64,000 nucleotides of DNA from Synechococcus sp. RSCCF101. Its GTDB lineage: Bacteria > Cyanobacteriota > Cyanobacteriia > PCC-6307 > Cyanobiaceae. Positions 46,373 through 55,141 of this stretch are shown piece by piece; the stretch's first letter is position 1; each line of letters begins with the position of its first letter. Made by a program: the position numbers and the translations under genes. The notes under the pieces were generated by a model. That model was not told the origin of the DNA. It did no database searches and was given only the letters and a program-made list of their open reading frames with translations. The stretch lies in assembly GCF_008807075.1 (NCBI RefSeq), contig NZ_CP035632.1:2666001-2730000 (forward strand), given 5' to 3'.

Positions 46373-47248
46373 ATGCGCCTGCTTCCTCCACGTGCTTCCG
46401 CCTCGGGACGATCGGGGCGATCGGGGCGATCGGCGTGCCGGCGATCGAGTCGCTGGCGTCATGCCCTTCTCGTGGCAGCGGCGCTGCTGCCGATGCCGGC
46501 CCTGGCGAGCCCCAGCGTCTCGGTCCCCGATTTCAAAAATGAGGTGGGCAGCCTGGTCTGGTGGAGCCCCCGGGTGAGCCGACAGCTGGCCGATGCCCTC
46601 TCCAACGAGCTGACCAATGCCGGCGGGCTGCGGGTGGTGGAACGCCAGAACCTCAAGGAGGTGCTCTCGGAGCAGGAGCTGGCGGAGCTGGGAATCGTTC
46701 GCCCCGATGGGGCAGCGGCTCAGTCGGGCCAGATGACCGGCGCCCAGTACATCATTCTCGGCCGCATCAACGGCTATGAGGAGGGTGTGGAGCAGAAGCA
46801 GTCGGGCAGCGGCCTGCGCTTCCTGGGCTTCGGTGGCTCCAAAACCGTGTCGGAGGCGAAGGCTTACGTCTCGATGGATCTGCGGGTGGTGGATGCCAGC
46901 ACCGGCGAGGTGGTGGGCGCCCGGACTGTGGAGGGGAGGGCCACCAGCACCGCCAAGGAGAAGGACTCGGGCGGCTCCCTGCTTCCCCTCGCCGGCCTGG
47001 TCGGCGGCCTCACGCGGGCATCGGGAACCGGGGCCTATGCCCTTGGTGCCGCGGCCACCTTCAGTTACGAGGAATCCTCGAGCGAGGCGAACCGCACCCC
47101 GGCGGCCAAGGCCATCCGTGCGGCTCTGATCGATGGCGCCGACTACGTGAACTGCCTGCTGGTGCTGCAGGACGGCTGCCTGACGGCGTATCAGCAGCAG
47201 GACGCCATCCGGCGCGCCCGTACCCGCGACGTGCTGCAGCTGGAATGA
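46373..47248 (+). CDS. CsgG family curli-secretin-like protein
   Basis: A 291-residue protein with an N-terminal Arg-rich segment (encoded by a repeated GATCGGGGC, giving GRSGRSGRS) and a signal peptide (ALLVAAALLPMPALA). The CsgG-like domain follows: VSVPDFKNEV ... RQLADALSNELTNAGGLRVVERQNLKEVLSEQELAELG ... GAQYIILGRINGYEEG ... YVSMDLRVVDASTGEVV. No lipobox Cys, so it may be soluble periplasmic instead of an outer-membrane pore. Its stop overlaps the following ligase gene by four bases (ATGA). Confidence 0.8.
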   Translation: MRLLPPRASASGRSGRSGRSACRRSSRWRHALLVAAALLPMPALASPSVSVPDFKNEVGSLVWWSPRVSRQLADALSNELTNAGGLRVVERQNLKEVLSEQELAELGIVRPDGAAAQSGQMTGAQYIILGRINGYEEGVEQKQSGSGLRFLGFGGSKTVSEAKAYVSMDLRVVDASTGEVVGARTVEGRATSTAKEKDSGGSLLPLAGLVGGLTRASGTGAYALGAAATFSYEESSSEANRTPAAKAIRAALIDGADYVNCLLVLQDGCLTAYQQQDAIRRARTRDVLQLE

Positions 47249-48789
47249 GCACGCAGCTGCAGGATCTGCTCCAGAACGGGCTCAACCACAGCCCGGACCG
47301 GGAAGCGCTGCGCACCAACCAGGGCTGCTGGACCTTCGCGGAGCTCGACCGGCTCGCGGATGGCGTCGCAGCCGGGCTGAGCCAACGCGGCGTGATGCCC
47401 GGGGACCGGGTGCTCTGGAGCCTTGTGAATGGTCATCCGGCGCTGCTGCTGTCCCTGGCCTGCCATCGCCTCGGAGCGGTGGCGGTGCCGGTGGCCACAC
47501 GGCTCACGGCGGTGGAGATCGCCGCCATCGTGAAGCGGGTCCAGCCGGCTCTGGTGCTGGTGCCCCCGGAGCGCCGGCAGGTCCTCAGCCCGCTGCTCTC
47601 CCTGCCCGCCTCGGCGGTGATCGATGCCGATGCGCTGATCGCAGAGGCCCAGCGGTCGGAGCGCCGCTGGGCGGCCGCCGACGTTCCGCCGGATCATCCC
47701 GCTCTGCTGCTGTTCACCTCGGGCAGCACCGGGCAGCCCAAGGGCGTGCTGCACAGCCACAGGAGCTGCTGGACCTCGATCGACACTAGCCGGCAGGCCC
47801 TCGGGTTCACTGAGGAGGACGTGGTTCTGGTGGGCAAGCCCCTGTCCCACGCCGGCGGGCTGCAGACCCAGTTGCTGCCGGCACTCATGGCCGGTGCCCG
47901 GGTGGTGCTGACCATGCGGCCCAGTCCGGCCGAGGCGGTGGCTCTGATCCAGCGCCATCAGGTGAGCGAGTACGGCCTTCTCGCCAGTGACCTGCTCGAT
48001 TTCGTCGACCACCTGGAGGTCACGGAAACCCGGCTGCCGAGCCTCCGCACCGTGATCGGTTCGGGCGACAGCGTTCCCCATGAGTTGCAGGAGCGGTTCC
48101 AGGCGCGGTTCGGCTGGCCCGCGCTCGAGGGTTGCGGGATGACCGAGGTGGGTGGCTACTACGCCATGCAGCCCCTGGAGGGTCCACGCCGCTTCGGCTC
48201 GATCGGCCGGCCCACGCCGGGGACCCGTGTGCGCCTTCTCGATGCGAGCGGAGTCGACCTGGCGGGCGAGCCCGATGGATCCCAGGCCGCCGGCCAGGTG
48301 GCGGTGCAGAGCGAGTCCCTCTTTCTCGGCTACTGGCAGGACCCTGATGCCACCGAAGCCAGCCTCAGCGACGGCTGGCTGCTCACCGGCGATCTGGCCC
48401 GCCGGGACGCCGACGGCTTTCTCTGGTTCGTGGGCCGCTCCAAGCTGATGATCGTGCGCCGCGGCTCCAACATCGCCCCGGCGGAGGTGGAGGAGGTGCT
48501 CGACGACCATCCCGCCATCCATGCGTCGGTGGTGGTGGGTGTGCCCCATCCCAGGGATGGGGCGGTGCCGGTGGCCTGGGTGGTGCCGGCCGATCCCGCC
48601 GATCCCCCCACTCTGGAGCAACTCGAGCCGCACTTCCGCTCACGCCTGGCGGCCGACCGTCATCCGGTGGCCCTGCTGATCCGGGATGATCTGCCCCGCA
48701 ACCTCACCGGCAAGTTCGACCGGCAGCGGCTGGCGGAGGAGGCATGTCAACGCGTGCAGCACAGGGCCACCGGCGGCCCTGCGGCCTGA
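47245..48789 (+). CDS. AMP-dependent acyl-CoA synthetase/ligase
   Basis: A 514-residue ANL-superfamily enzyme that adenylates a carboxylic acid and usually transfers it to CoA. Motif order is complete: P-loop LLLFTSGSTGQPKGVLHSH (near 155-173), GCGMTEVGGYY, GWLLTGDLARRDADGF, GRSKLMIVRRGSNIAPAEVE and the C-terminal Lys in NLTGKFDR. Substrate unknown; the hydrophilic pocket region gives no clue by eye. Overlaps the CsgG-like gene by four bases, so the two are translated together, an unusual pairing. Confidence 0.88.
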   Translation: MSTQLQDLLQNGLNHSPDREALRTNQGCWTFAELDRLADGVAAGLSQRGVMPGDRVLWSLVNGHPALLLSLACHRLGAVAVPVATRLTAVEIAAIVKRVQPALVLVPPERRQVLSPLLSLPASAVIDADALIAEAQRSERRWAAADVPPDHPALLLFTSGSTGQPKGVLHSHRSCWTSIDTSRQALGFTEEDVVLVGKPLSHAGGLQTQLLPALMAGARVVLTMRPSPAEAVALIQRHQVSEYGLLASDLLDFVDHLEVTETRLPSLRTVIGSGDSVPHELQERFQARFGWPALEGCGMTEVGGYYAMQPLEGPRRFGSIGRPTPGTRVRLLDASGVDLAGEPDGSQAAGQVAVQSESLFLGYWQDPDATEASLSDGWLLTGDLARRDADGFLWFVGRSKLMIVRRGSNIAPAEVEEVLDDHPAIHASVVVGVPHPRDGAVPVAWVVPADPADPPTLEQLEPHFRSRLAADRHPVALLIRDDLPRNLTGKFDRQRLAEEACQRVQHRATGGPAA

Positions 48790-48814
48790 ACGGCCAGAGG
48801 CTCCTCGAAGGGCC

Positions 48815-49270
48815 TCAGTTGCCCTGGAAGCCCGTTGCCTGCATCAGATCCTCGAGGGACTGCACACCCACAAGCCGCTCTCCATTGCTCAGGATCCAGG
48901 TCGGGAACGCGCGGATCTCGGCCTCACGGCAGCGCTCGCGGCCTGCATCCGTCTTGTCGCATTCCACGTAGGGGAGCCTGTTGCCGGCCTCCTTGCCGAA
49001 GAGATTCTTCTGCTGAAAGCAGGCTGGGCACCACCAGGCCCCATAGAACAGAGCGCCGCTCTTGCGCAGGTGCTCCACCAGCGCCTTCTGCTCCGGAGTG
49101 GAGGGGTTGAGCGCCTCTCCCAGGCTGCTGGTGCTGTTCTCGGAAGGTGTGCCGCCACGCGCTTCGGCGGGGCTTGATCCGCCCTTCACCAGGGAGAGCA
49201 GCACGCCGGCTGTTGCAGCCAGGGCGAGGCCCCAGAGGGCCTGGTGCCGGATGCCGGAGGTCCGAGCCAT
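48815..49270 (-). CDS. Thioredoxin-fold protein, membrane anchored or secreted
   Basis: A 151-residue protein with an N-terminal hydrophobic segment (LWGLALAATAGVLLSLV), a Gly/Ser/Pro linker and a thioredoxin-like domain with CPAC (C81, C84) in YGAWWCPACFQQKNLFG, then VECDKTDAGRERCREAEIRAFPTWIL. This domain matches the thioredoxin partner of cyanobacterial VKOR fusions, which promotes disulphide formation in the lumen or periplasm. The open frame extends to 49363 but the ATG at 49270 is preferred. Confidence 0.85.
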   Translation of the reverse strand: MARTSGIRHQALWGLALAATAGVLLSLVKGGSSPAEARGGTPSENSTSSLGEALNPSTPEQKALVEHLRKSGALFYGAWWCPACFQQKNLFGKEAGNRLPYVECDKTDAGRERCREAEIRAFPTWILSNGERLVGVQSLEDLMQATGFQGN

Positions 49271-49382
49271 GGAATGCGCCTGAGAACGGTCGAGCCAGAC
49301 CTTACGCGTGGGTGACGGAACCGGTGCTGAAGGTCTGGAAGCATGAGTCCGCTTCAGCTGCACCTCTGTCCTGCCCGGCCCT

Positions 49383-51515
49383 GTGATCCGTTCGCTCTGG
49401 CATCGCTACTCCGCCGCTCCTCTGAGCAGCAAGATCCTCATCGGCATCGTTTCGGGAGTGATCGCGGGCCTGCTGCTGCGGGAACGGGCCGACGCACTGG
49501 CGCCGATCGGGAACGCCTTCCTGCGGCTGTTCCAGATGCCCGTGATCCCCTACATCGTGGTGTCGATCATCTGCAGCATCGGCAGGCTCGAGCGGCAGCA
49601 GGCCCGTGCCACCTTCCTCGGCAGCGTCGGGGTGCTGCTCGGCATGTGGGCCGTGAGCCTGCTGCTGGTGGTGGCTGTTCCTGCCGCCTTCCCGGACTGG
49701 CAATCCGCCACGTATTTCAGCAGCAGTCAGCTGGAGCCGCCACCGGATCTGGATCTGGTGGAGCTGTTCATTCCGGTGAATCCCTTCAACGCCCTGGCGG
49801 AGGCGGTGGTGCCCTCCGTGGTGCTGTTCTCGATCGCCGTCGGCGTGGCACTGATCGGTGTGGAGGGCAAGGACACCACCATCGAGGTGCTGCGGCGCAC
49901 GGGGGACGCGCTGCTCAAGGTGACCCAGGTGGTGGCCCGGTTCACTCCGGTCGGTGTGTTCGCGATCGTGGCCCGAGCCGTGGGCACCCTGCCCACGGAG
50001 GCCTTCGGTCGGATTCAGGTCTATGTGGTGCTGCAGGCCCTGCTGGCCCTCAGCCTGAGTCTGTGGGTGCTTCCCGCGGCGGTCGCCACGTTCACACGGT
50101 TGCGCTACGGGCTGTTGCTGAGGGCGTTCCGGGCACCCCTGCTCACCGCCTTCGCCACCGGCAACCTGCTGATTGTGTTGCCGCTGCTGGCGGATCGCTG
50201 CATCCTCCTGCTGGAGGAGCTGCCCGACCCGGGGAGCGGCAGTGAGGAGCAGGACCCGGGGGCGCGACGGGCAGCGATCGCCGCACCGGTGGAGCTGCTG
50301 ATCCCCCTGTCGTTCGTGTTTCCCACGATGGGGAAGCTTCTGTCGCTGGCGTTCATCCCCTACGCAGCCTGGACGACCGGCCAGACGTTGCCGCCGGAGA
50401 GTGTGCCGGTGTTTCTGATCACCGGTCTGGCGAGTTTCTTCGGCGATGGCATCCTCGCCATGCGCTATCTGCTCGGCATCCTTTCGATGCCGGCCGATCT
50501 GGTGGAGCTCTACATCACCATCGATCAGGTCTCCGCCGCACGATTCGGCACACTTCTGGCGGGCATGTCCACCGTGACGCTGGCCCTTCTCGGTACCAGC
50601 GCCATCCGGGGCACCTGCCGCCGGCCCGGACGGCATCTGGCCCGGTTCATCGGCCTGAGCGTGCTGCTGCTGCTCTCGGTGATCCTGGCCACCCGCGAGG
50701 GCTTTCAGCGTCTGGCCAGCGACCCCTACATCAAGGGCGAGGAACTGGCTGGCCGGGGCTTCGCGTTGGCGCCGGGCGAGCTGGCGCCCGTGCTGACCAC
50801 GCCTCCTGCCGAGGCTTCCGGCGTGCTCACCGCTCCCCTGCGGGTCTGCCTGGAGGAGGAGAGCGTGCCCCTGTCGTATCGCAACCGTGCCGGGGAACGG
50901 GTGGGCCTGGATGTGGAGCTGGCGCGTCTGATGGCCGCCGACCTGGGCCGGCCGCTGCTCCTGCACCCGGGGCCGGCAGCGGCGAAGGCACCCTGCGCTG
51001 TGGAGGCGATCTCGCTGGTGATCACGCCCGAGCGGGCTGCGGCCCGTCGCATGTCCAGGCCGTTGCGGAAGGAAACCGTGGCGTTTCTGGTCACCGATCA
51101 GGAGGTGGGGCGGTTCAGTTCGATTGCTGCGCTGGCCGCCAGCGGGCCGCTGCGCATCGGACTGGTGAACGCCAGCCGCTTCGGCCTGCAGCGGATGGGC
51201 CACCTGCTGCCCAATGCCCGCTTCGTGGAGAGCGAGAGCGTGGCCGAACTGATGGAGCAGGTGAAGAGCGGCCGGCTCGATGCGCTGCTCACCGCCGCCG
51301 AAAGCGGGGCGTCGCTCACCGTGCTCGATCCGAGGTTCAGCATGGCCATCCCCCGGCCGCTGATTCAGGTCCCCGTGGGCTGGACGGTCGCCGGCGACGA
51401 TCCCGACCTGCTGCGGGCGGTCAATGCCTGGATCGAGCTGCGCCGTCTCGACGGCACCATCGACGAGCTGAGCCGCCATTGGCTGGAAGGTGTTCCTCCC
51501 GATCGCGCGCGTTGA
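49383..51515 (+). CDS. DAACS-type cation symporter fused to a solute-binding domain
   Basis: A 710-residue protein. Residues 1-445 form a dicarboxylate/amino acid:cation symporter with about eight hydrophobic segments and re-entrant-loop-like stretches (LIPLSFVFPTMGKLLSLAF, ITGLASFFGDG). After one more transmembrane helix (FIGLSVLLLLSVILATR), residues about 485-700 form a periplasmic SBP_bac_3-like domain (APLRVCLEEESVPLSYRNRAGERVGLDVELARLMA ... RLDGTIDELSRHWLEG). The binding protein is thus tethered to its transporter. Ligand could be an amino acid or dicarboxylate. GTG start. Confidence 0.82.
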   Translation: MIRSLWHRYSAAPLSSKILIGIVSGVIAGLLLRERADALAPIGNAFLRLFQMPVIPYIVVSIICSIGRLERQQARATFLGSVGVLLGMWAVSLLLVVAVPAAFPDWQSATYFSSSQLEPPPDLDLVELFIPVNPFNALAEAVVPSVVLFSIAVGVALIGVEGKDTTIEVLRRTGDALLKVTQVVARFTPVGVFAIVARAVGTLPTEAFGRIQVYVVLQALLALSLSLWVLPAAVATFTRLRYGLLLRAFRAPLLTAFATGNLLIVLPLLADRCILLLEELPDPGSGSEEQDPGARRAAIAAPVELLIPLSFVFPTMGKLLSLAFIPYAAWTTGQTLPPESVPVFLITGLASFFGDGILAMRYLLGILSMPADLVELYITIDQVSAARFGTLLAGMSTVTLALLGTSAIRGTCRRPGRHLARFIGLSVLLLLSVILATREGFQRLASDPYIKGEELAGRGFALAPGELAPVLTTPPAEASGVLTAPLRVCLEEESVPLSYRNRAGERVGLDVELARLMAADLGRPLLLHPGPAAAKAPCAVEAISLVITPERAAARRMSRPLRKETVAFLVTDQEVGRFSSIAALAASGPLRIGLVNASRFGLQRMGHLLPNARFVESESVAELMEQVKSGRLDALLTAAESGASLTVLDPRFSMAIPRPLIQVPVGWTVAGDDPDLLRAVNAWIELRRLDGTIDELSRHWLEGVPPDRAR

Positions 51516-51534
51516 GGCTGTTGAGAATGGGCCG

Positions 51535-52200
51535 ATGACTGAACCCGGCCAGTTGACGGCCTCCCGTCTGGTGGATGGCCCCGAGCAGGCCCCCGCCACT
51601 CTCCTGCTGGCGCATGGCGCCGGCGCTCCGATGGACAGCCCCTTCATGGCGGGCATGGCCGAGGGCCTGGCGGGCCTCGGCTGGAGGGTGGTGCGCTTCG
51701 AGTTCCCCTACATGACGCGGCAGCGGCTCAGCGGCCGGCGGGCGGCACCGGATCGCATGCCGAAGCTGATGGAGGCCTTCCGCCAGCAGGTCGCACTGGA
51801 GCAGGGGGGCGCGCCGCTGATCATCGGCGGCAAGTCGATGGGCGGGCGGGTCGCCAGCCTGCTGGCCGATGAGCTGGCGGTCGGCGCCGGGGTGCTCGGC
51901 TGCTGCTGTCTGGGCTACCCGTTTCACCCGATCGGCAAGCCCCAGCAGACCCGCCTGGAGCATCTGCAGCCGCTGCGCACCCCCACCCTGATCGTGCAGG
52001 GCGAGCGTGACGGCATGGGCCGGCGCTCGGAGGTGGAGGCCTACGGACTCAGCGATCGGGTCACGCTGCACTGGATCACGGATGGCGATCACAGCTTCAA
52101 GCCCAGCCGGCGCTCCGGCCTCAGCGAAGCGGGCAACCGGGCCGAGGCGGTGAGCGCTGTCGATCGCTTTGGCCACTCCCTTCTCAAGGCCCCCTGCTGA
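51535..52200 (+). CDS. Alpha/beta hydrolase (KANL3/Tex30-like)
   Basis: A 221-residue compact hydrolase. Oxyanion region LLLAHGAGAPMDSPFM, nucleophile elbow GGKSMGGR (Ser), acid in LIVQGERDGMG and His in GDHSF complete the catalytic triad. The short alpha/beta-hydrolase fold with no lid matches the Tex30/KANL3 family; substrate unknown. The ATG at 51535 (MTEPGQLTASR) fits; the frame also has an upstream ATG inside the symporter gene. Its last base overlaps the start of the aminotransferase gene (TGATG). Confidence 0.82.
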   Translation: MTEPGQLTASRLVDGPEQAPATLLLAHGAGAPMDSPFMAGMAEGLAGLGWRVVRFEFPYMTRQRLSGRRAAPDRMPKLMEAFRQQVALEQGGAPLIIGGKSMGGRVASLLADELAVGAGVLGCCCLGYPFHPIGKPQQTRLEHLQPLRTPTLIVQGERDGMGRRSEVEAYGLSDRVTLHWITDGDHSFKPSRRSGLSEAGNRAEAVSAVDRFGHSLLKAPC

Positions 52201-53399
52201 TGGAACCACCTGCCGCCGCTGCGCGTCTGGGCCGGGTGCTCGATCCGGTGATCCCCCGCCTGGGCCATCTGCTGGCGGCGCACCCCGAGGCGCTCTCTCT
52301 GGGTCAGGGGATGGTGTCGTGGGGCCCGCCGGCGGGGGTGCGCACGGCCCTGACGGAGGCGTGTCTGCAGCCCGGCGCCTGCGATCGCTACGGCCCGATG
52401 GCCGGGGATCCCGAGGTGCTGGAGGGCCTGAGGGCTCTGCTGCGCGGCCGGCACGGCCTCGATCTCGATGGCAGCGGCGTGCTGGCCACCGCCGGCAGCA
52501 ACATGGCCTTCAACGCCATCGCCCAGGTGATCTGCGATCCCGGCGATGAGGTGATCCTGCCGAAGCCTTACTACTTCAATCACGTGATGGCGGTGCAGCT
52601 GGCCGGGGGCCAGCCGCGGGCCATCGATGCGGGTCTGATTCTCGACCCCGAGCGGCTGGCGGCCGCGATCACGCCGCGCACCCGGGCGATTGTGACCATC
52701 TCGCCCGGCAATCCCAGCGGGGCCGTGCAACCGGCCGCGCGGCTGGAGGCCATCAACCGCCTCTGCGCGGCCCACGGGCTGTTTCACATTCACGACGAGG
52801 CCTATGCCGCCTTCTGCCATGGCGCCACACCGCACTGGAGCCCCGGCTCGCTGGCGGGCAGCGGTCGGCACACCGTCACGCTCGGCTCGTTCTCGAAGAG
52901 CCACGGCCTGGCGGGCTGGCGGCTGGGCTATCTGGCCGCTCCCGAGCAGCTCCTGCCGGCGCTGGCCAAGGTGCAGGACACGATCCTCATCTGCCCCAGC
53001 CGGCCGCTGCAGCGCGCAGCCCTCGCCGCAGCGCAGGTGCCCCAGGCCTGGGTGGCGCAGCAGGTGCAGACGCTCGAACCGAAGCGACGCCACCTGCGCG
53101 AGCTGATCGGGCGAGCGGACACCCCCTGGCAGTTGCTGTGTGACTGTGACGGAGCCTTCTACGGCCTGATCGGTCTGCGCGATCCGTCCGCCCGGCTCGC
53201 GGGTGAGGATCCGGACTGGTTGATGACAACCCTGGTTCAATCCTTCGGCGTGGGAGTGGTGAGCGGCGCCAGCTTCGGCATCGCTTCCAGCAGCTTTCGC
53301 GTCAGCTACGGAATTCTGACGATGCGCGAGTTCACCGAGGCGATGGAGCGGTTGATGGGCGGACTTCGTGTTCTCTCAGATCATGTGACGCGCGACTGA
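52200..53399 (+). CDS. PLP-dependent aminotransferase class I/II
   Basis: A 399-residue fold-type I aminotransferase. SLGQGMVSWGPP at the N-terminus, ATAGSNMAFNAIAQVICDPGDEV, NPSGAV, HDEAYAAFCH (PLP-binding Asp and Tyr) and the Schiff-base lysine in GSFSKSHGLAGWRLGYL are all intact. Closest by eye to the MalY/aspartate aminotransferase-like and glutamine transaminase K-like groups. Coupled by a one-base overlap to the preceding hydrolase, so the two may act on one small metabolite (transaminase plus omega-amidase-like step is one possibility). Confidence 0.88.
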   Translation: MEPPAAAARLGRVLDPVIPRLGHLLAAHPEALSLGQGMVSWGPPAGVRTALTEACLQPGACDRYGPMAGDPEVLEGLRALLRGRHGLDLDGSGVLATAGSNMAFNAIAQVICDPGDEVILPKPYYFNHVMAVQLAGGQPRAIDAGLILDPERLAAAITPRTRAIVTISPGNPSGAVQPAARLEAINRLCAAHGLFHIHDEAYAAFCHGATPHWSPGSLAGSGRHTVTLGSFSKSHGLAGWRLGYLAAPEQLLPALAKVQDTILICPSRPLQRAALAAAQVPQAWVAQQVQTLEPKRRHLRELIGRADTPWQLLCDCDGAFYGLIGLRDPSARLAGEDPDWLMTTLVQSFGVGVVSGASFGIASSSFRVSYGILTMREFTEAMERLMGGLRVLSDHVTRD

Positions 53400-53427
53400 C
53401 CCATCCGCAGCGTGGCCGCCCTGAGCA

Positions 53428-54225
53428 TCAGAGCGTGGGCTCCACCGCCCGGGCGATGTACATGACGTAGCCGAACACATCGCCGTAGGTTTCATACAGC
53501 CGGATCTCCTCCTCCGTTTCGGCCACGATGTCCCGGGCTGCTTCGCTGTGATCGTGGCGCTCCAGGAAAGCGGCGAAGCCGGCCTGCAGGGGGCGGTAGT
53601 AGTTCTCCAGCCAGCACCGCGCCGGCAGCAGAAACGTGGCGATCGGTTGAAAGGCGTTCTGCTCGAGCACCGCCAGCTTGCTGGAGGTGCAGGCCACCTC
53701 CGGGTACTCCCGCTCCCAGTGCTCCTGGATCTCCGGCGGGCGCCTGGCCGTGGTCCAGCTCAGCTCGGAGGCGACCAGCACTCCGCCGGGCCTGAGGCAG
53801 GGCCGGAGGGCGGCCACGGCTCTGGAAAAACCGACGCTGTAGAGGGCGCCCTCCGACCAGATCAGATCCAGCGTGCCGGCTTCGATTTCCAGAGCATCCA
53901 TCGAACCGCACAGCGTGGTGATGCGCTCGCGCAGCCCCCGGGCCTCGGCCCGCTGCTCCAGTTCCCGCAGGAACGGTGGCATCAGGTCCACGGCGGTGAT
54001 CTGTGCATTGAGCAGGCGCGCCAGCAGCAGAGTGGATGCGCCGGTGCCGCAGCCGATGTCGGCCACCTGAAGCGGCTGGGCCGTGGCGCGGAGGATGCCG
54101 GAGAGCTCCAGGGCCAGGCGGCTCTCCTCCACCCCACCGGGGCCGAGACGCTCCTGACCCCGGTACAGATCCACCAGCAGCGCCGTCGGGTCCATGGCTT
54201 CCGGATCGGATGCGGTCTTGCTCAT
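53428..54225 (-). CDS. Class I SAM-dependent methyltransferase
   Basis: A 265-residue small-molecule methyltransferase. SAM-binding motif I VADIGCGTGASTLLLAR (near 53-69), acidic loop ITAVDLMPPFL, motif II/III LDLIWSEGALYSVGF and post-motif LRPGGVLVASELSW. Substrate unknown. Its ATG overlaps the stop of the upstream aldo/keto reductase gene by four bases, so they are cotranslated. Confidence 0.88.
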   Translation of the reverse strand: MSKTASDPEAMDPTALLVDLYRGQERLGPGGVEESRLALELSGILRATAQPLQVADIGCGTGASTLLLARLLNAQITAVDLMPPFLRELEQRAEARGLRERITTLCGSMDALEIEAGTLDLIWSEGALYSVGFSRAVAALRPCLRPGGVLVASELSWTTARRPPEIQEHWEREYPEVACTSSKLAVLEQNAFQPIATFLLPARCWLENYYRPLQAGFAAFLERHDHSEAARDIVAETEEEIRLYETYGDVFGYVMYIARAVEPTL

Positions 54226-55115
54226 ACCAGCGTGGCCCCCCGGAAGGCGCCGACCGGCGCGAGTGCATCCAGTTCCCTCAGATCAGCCTCGGAGAGCTGC
54301 ACGGTGAGAGCAGCCAGGTTCTCGTCGATCCGGGAGGCGTGCCGGGTTCCCGGGATCGGCAGGATCGTGTCGCCCTGAGCCAGCAGCCAGGCCAGGGCCA
54401 GCTGGGCGGGAGTGATCGCCAGCCTGCGGGCCAACGCCTGGATCCCCTCCAGCCGCTCCCGATTCGCCGACAGGTTCTCGTCCTGCAGTTTCGGGTTGAA
54501 GCGGCGGAAGTCCTCTGACGTCAGTTCGGGCAGCTGCCCTGTGAGGACGCCGGCTCCCAGGGGAGACCAGCACACCATCAGGGCACTGATGCTGCGGATG
54601 GCCGGCAGCAGGCTCTGCTCCGCTTCGCGGCGGAACAGGGAGTACTCGTACTGAACCGCTGCGATCGGGTGCACGGCATGGGCCTGCAGCACCTGCTCGG
54701 CGGTGACGTTGGAGAGGCCGATCGCCTTGACCTTGCCGGCGGCCACCGCTGCCCCCATCGCGGCCACCGTTTCCTCGAGCGGTGTGCCGGGGTCCGGATC
54801 GTGGGCGTAGAGCAGATCGATGGCCTCCAGGCGCAGCCGCTGCAGGCTGTTGTCGATCGCCCTGCTCACGTAGGCGGTGCTGCCATTGATGGTGAGCGGG
54901 AAGCCCCAGCCCGTGTCCAGCTGGCTGCCGCTCTGATCCGGCTCGAACACGATGCCCAGCTTGGTGGCCACGCAGGCGTCGCGCCCGCTCTGCCGGATGG
55001 CCTCACCGATCAGGGTCTCCAGGGCTGTGTCCCTGTCCGAGGGACCGTAGTAGCCCTCCAGGCCCATGGCGCCGTAGCCGATCCGTTGCACCGCAGCGGA
55101 ACCGATCGAAAGCAT
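54222..55115 (-). CDS. Aldo/keto reductase lacking the Asp/Tyr catalytic segment
   Basis: A 297-residue AKR of the YakC/AKR13-like group. It starts QRIGYGAMGLEGYYGPSDRDTALETL, then jumps directly to IGEAIRQSGRDACVATKLG. In relatives about 25 residues lie between, holding the FDTA/WDSS...MYG stretch with catalytic Asp and Tyr. The Lys (ATK) and His (YAHDPDP) remain, as do AVQYEYSLF and LPIPGTRHASRIDENLAAL. Frame is kept, so this looks like an in-frame deletion of about 75 bases; ordinary reductase activity is doubtful. Confidence 0.85.
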   Translation of the reverse strand: MLSIGSAAVQRIGYGAMGLEGYYGPSDRDTALETLIGEAIRQSGRDACVATKLGIVFEPDQSGSQLDTGWGFPLTINGSTAYVSRAIDNSLQRLRLEAIDLLYAHDPDPGTPLEETVAAMGAAVAAGKVKAIGLSNVTAEQVLQAHAVHPIAAVQYEYSLFRREAEQSLLPAIRSISALMVCWSPLGAGVLTGQLPELTSEDFRRFNPKLQDENLSANRERLEGIQALARRLAITPAQLALAWLLAQGDTILPIPGTRHASRIDENLAALTVQLSEADLRELDALAPVGAFRGATLV

Positions 55116-55141
55116 GAGGAAGCGGGCCCAGTGGCTGGACG

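Noticed and set aside
46405-46430. Tandem GATCGGGGC repeat, considered as a CRISPR or regulatory repeat
   Set aside because: It is a three-unit in-frame repeat encoding GRSGRSGRS in the n-region of a signal peptide.
49302-51656. 784-codon minus-strand open frame opposite the symporter fusion
   Set aside because: Gln/His/Gly-rich antisense shadow; the plus frame has clear membrane and binding-protein motifs.
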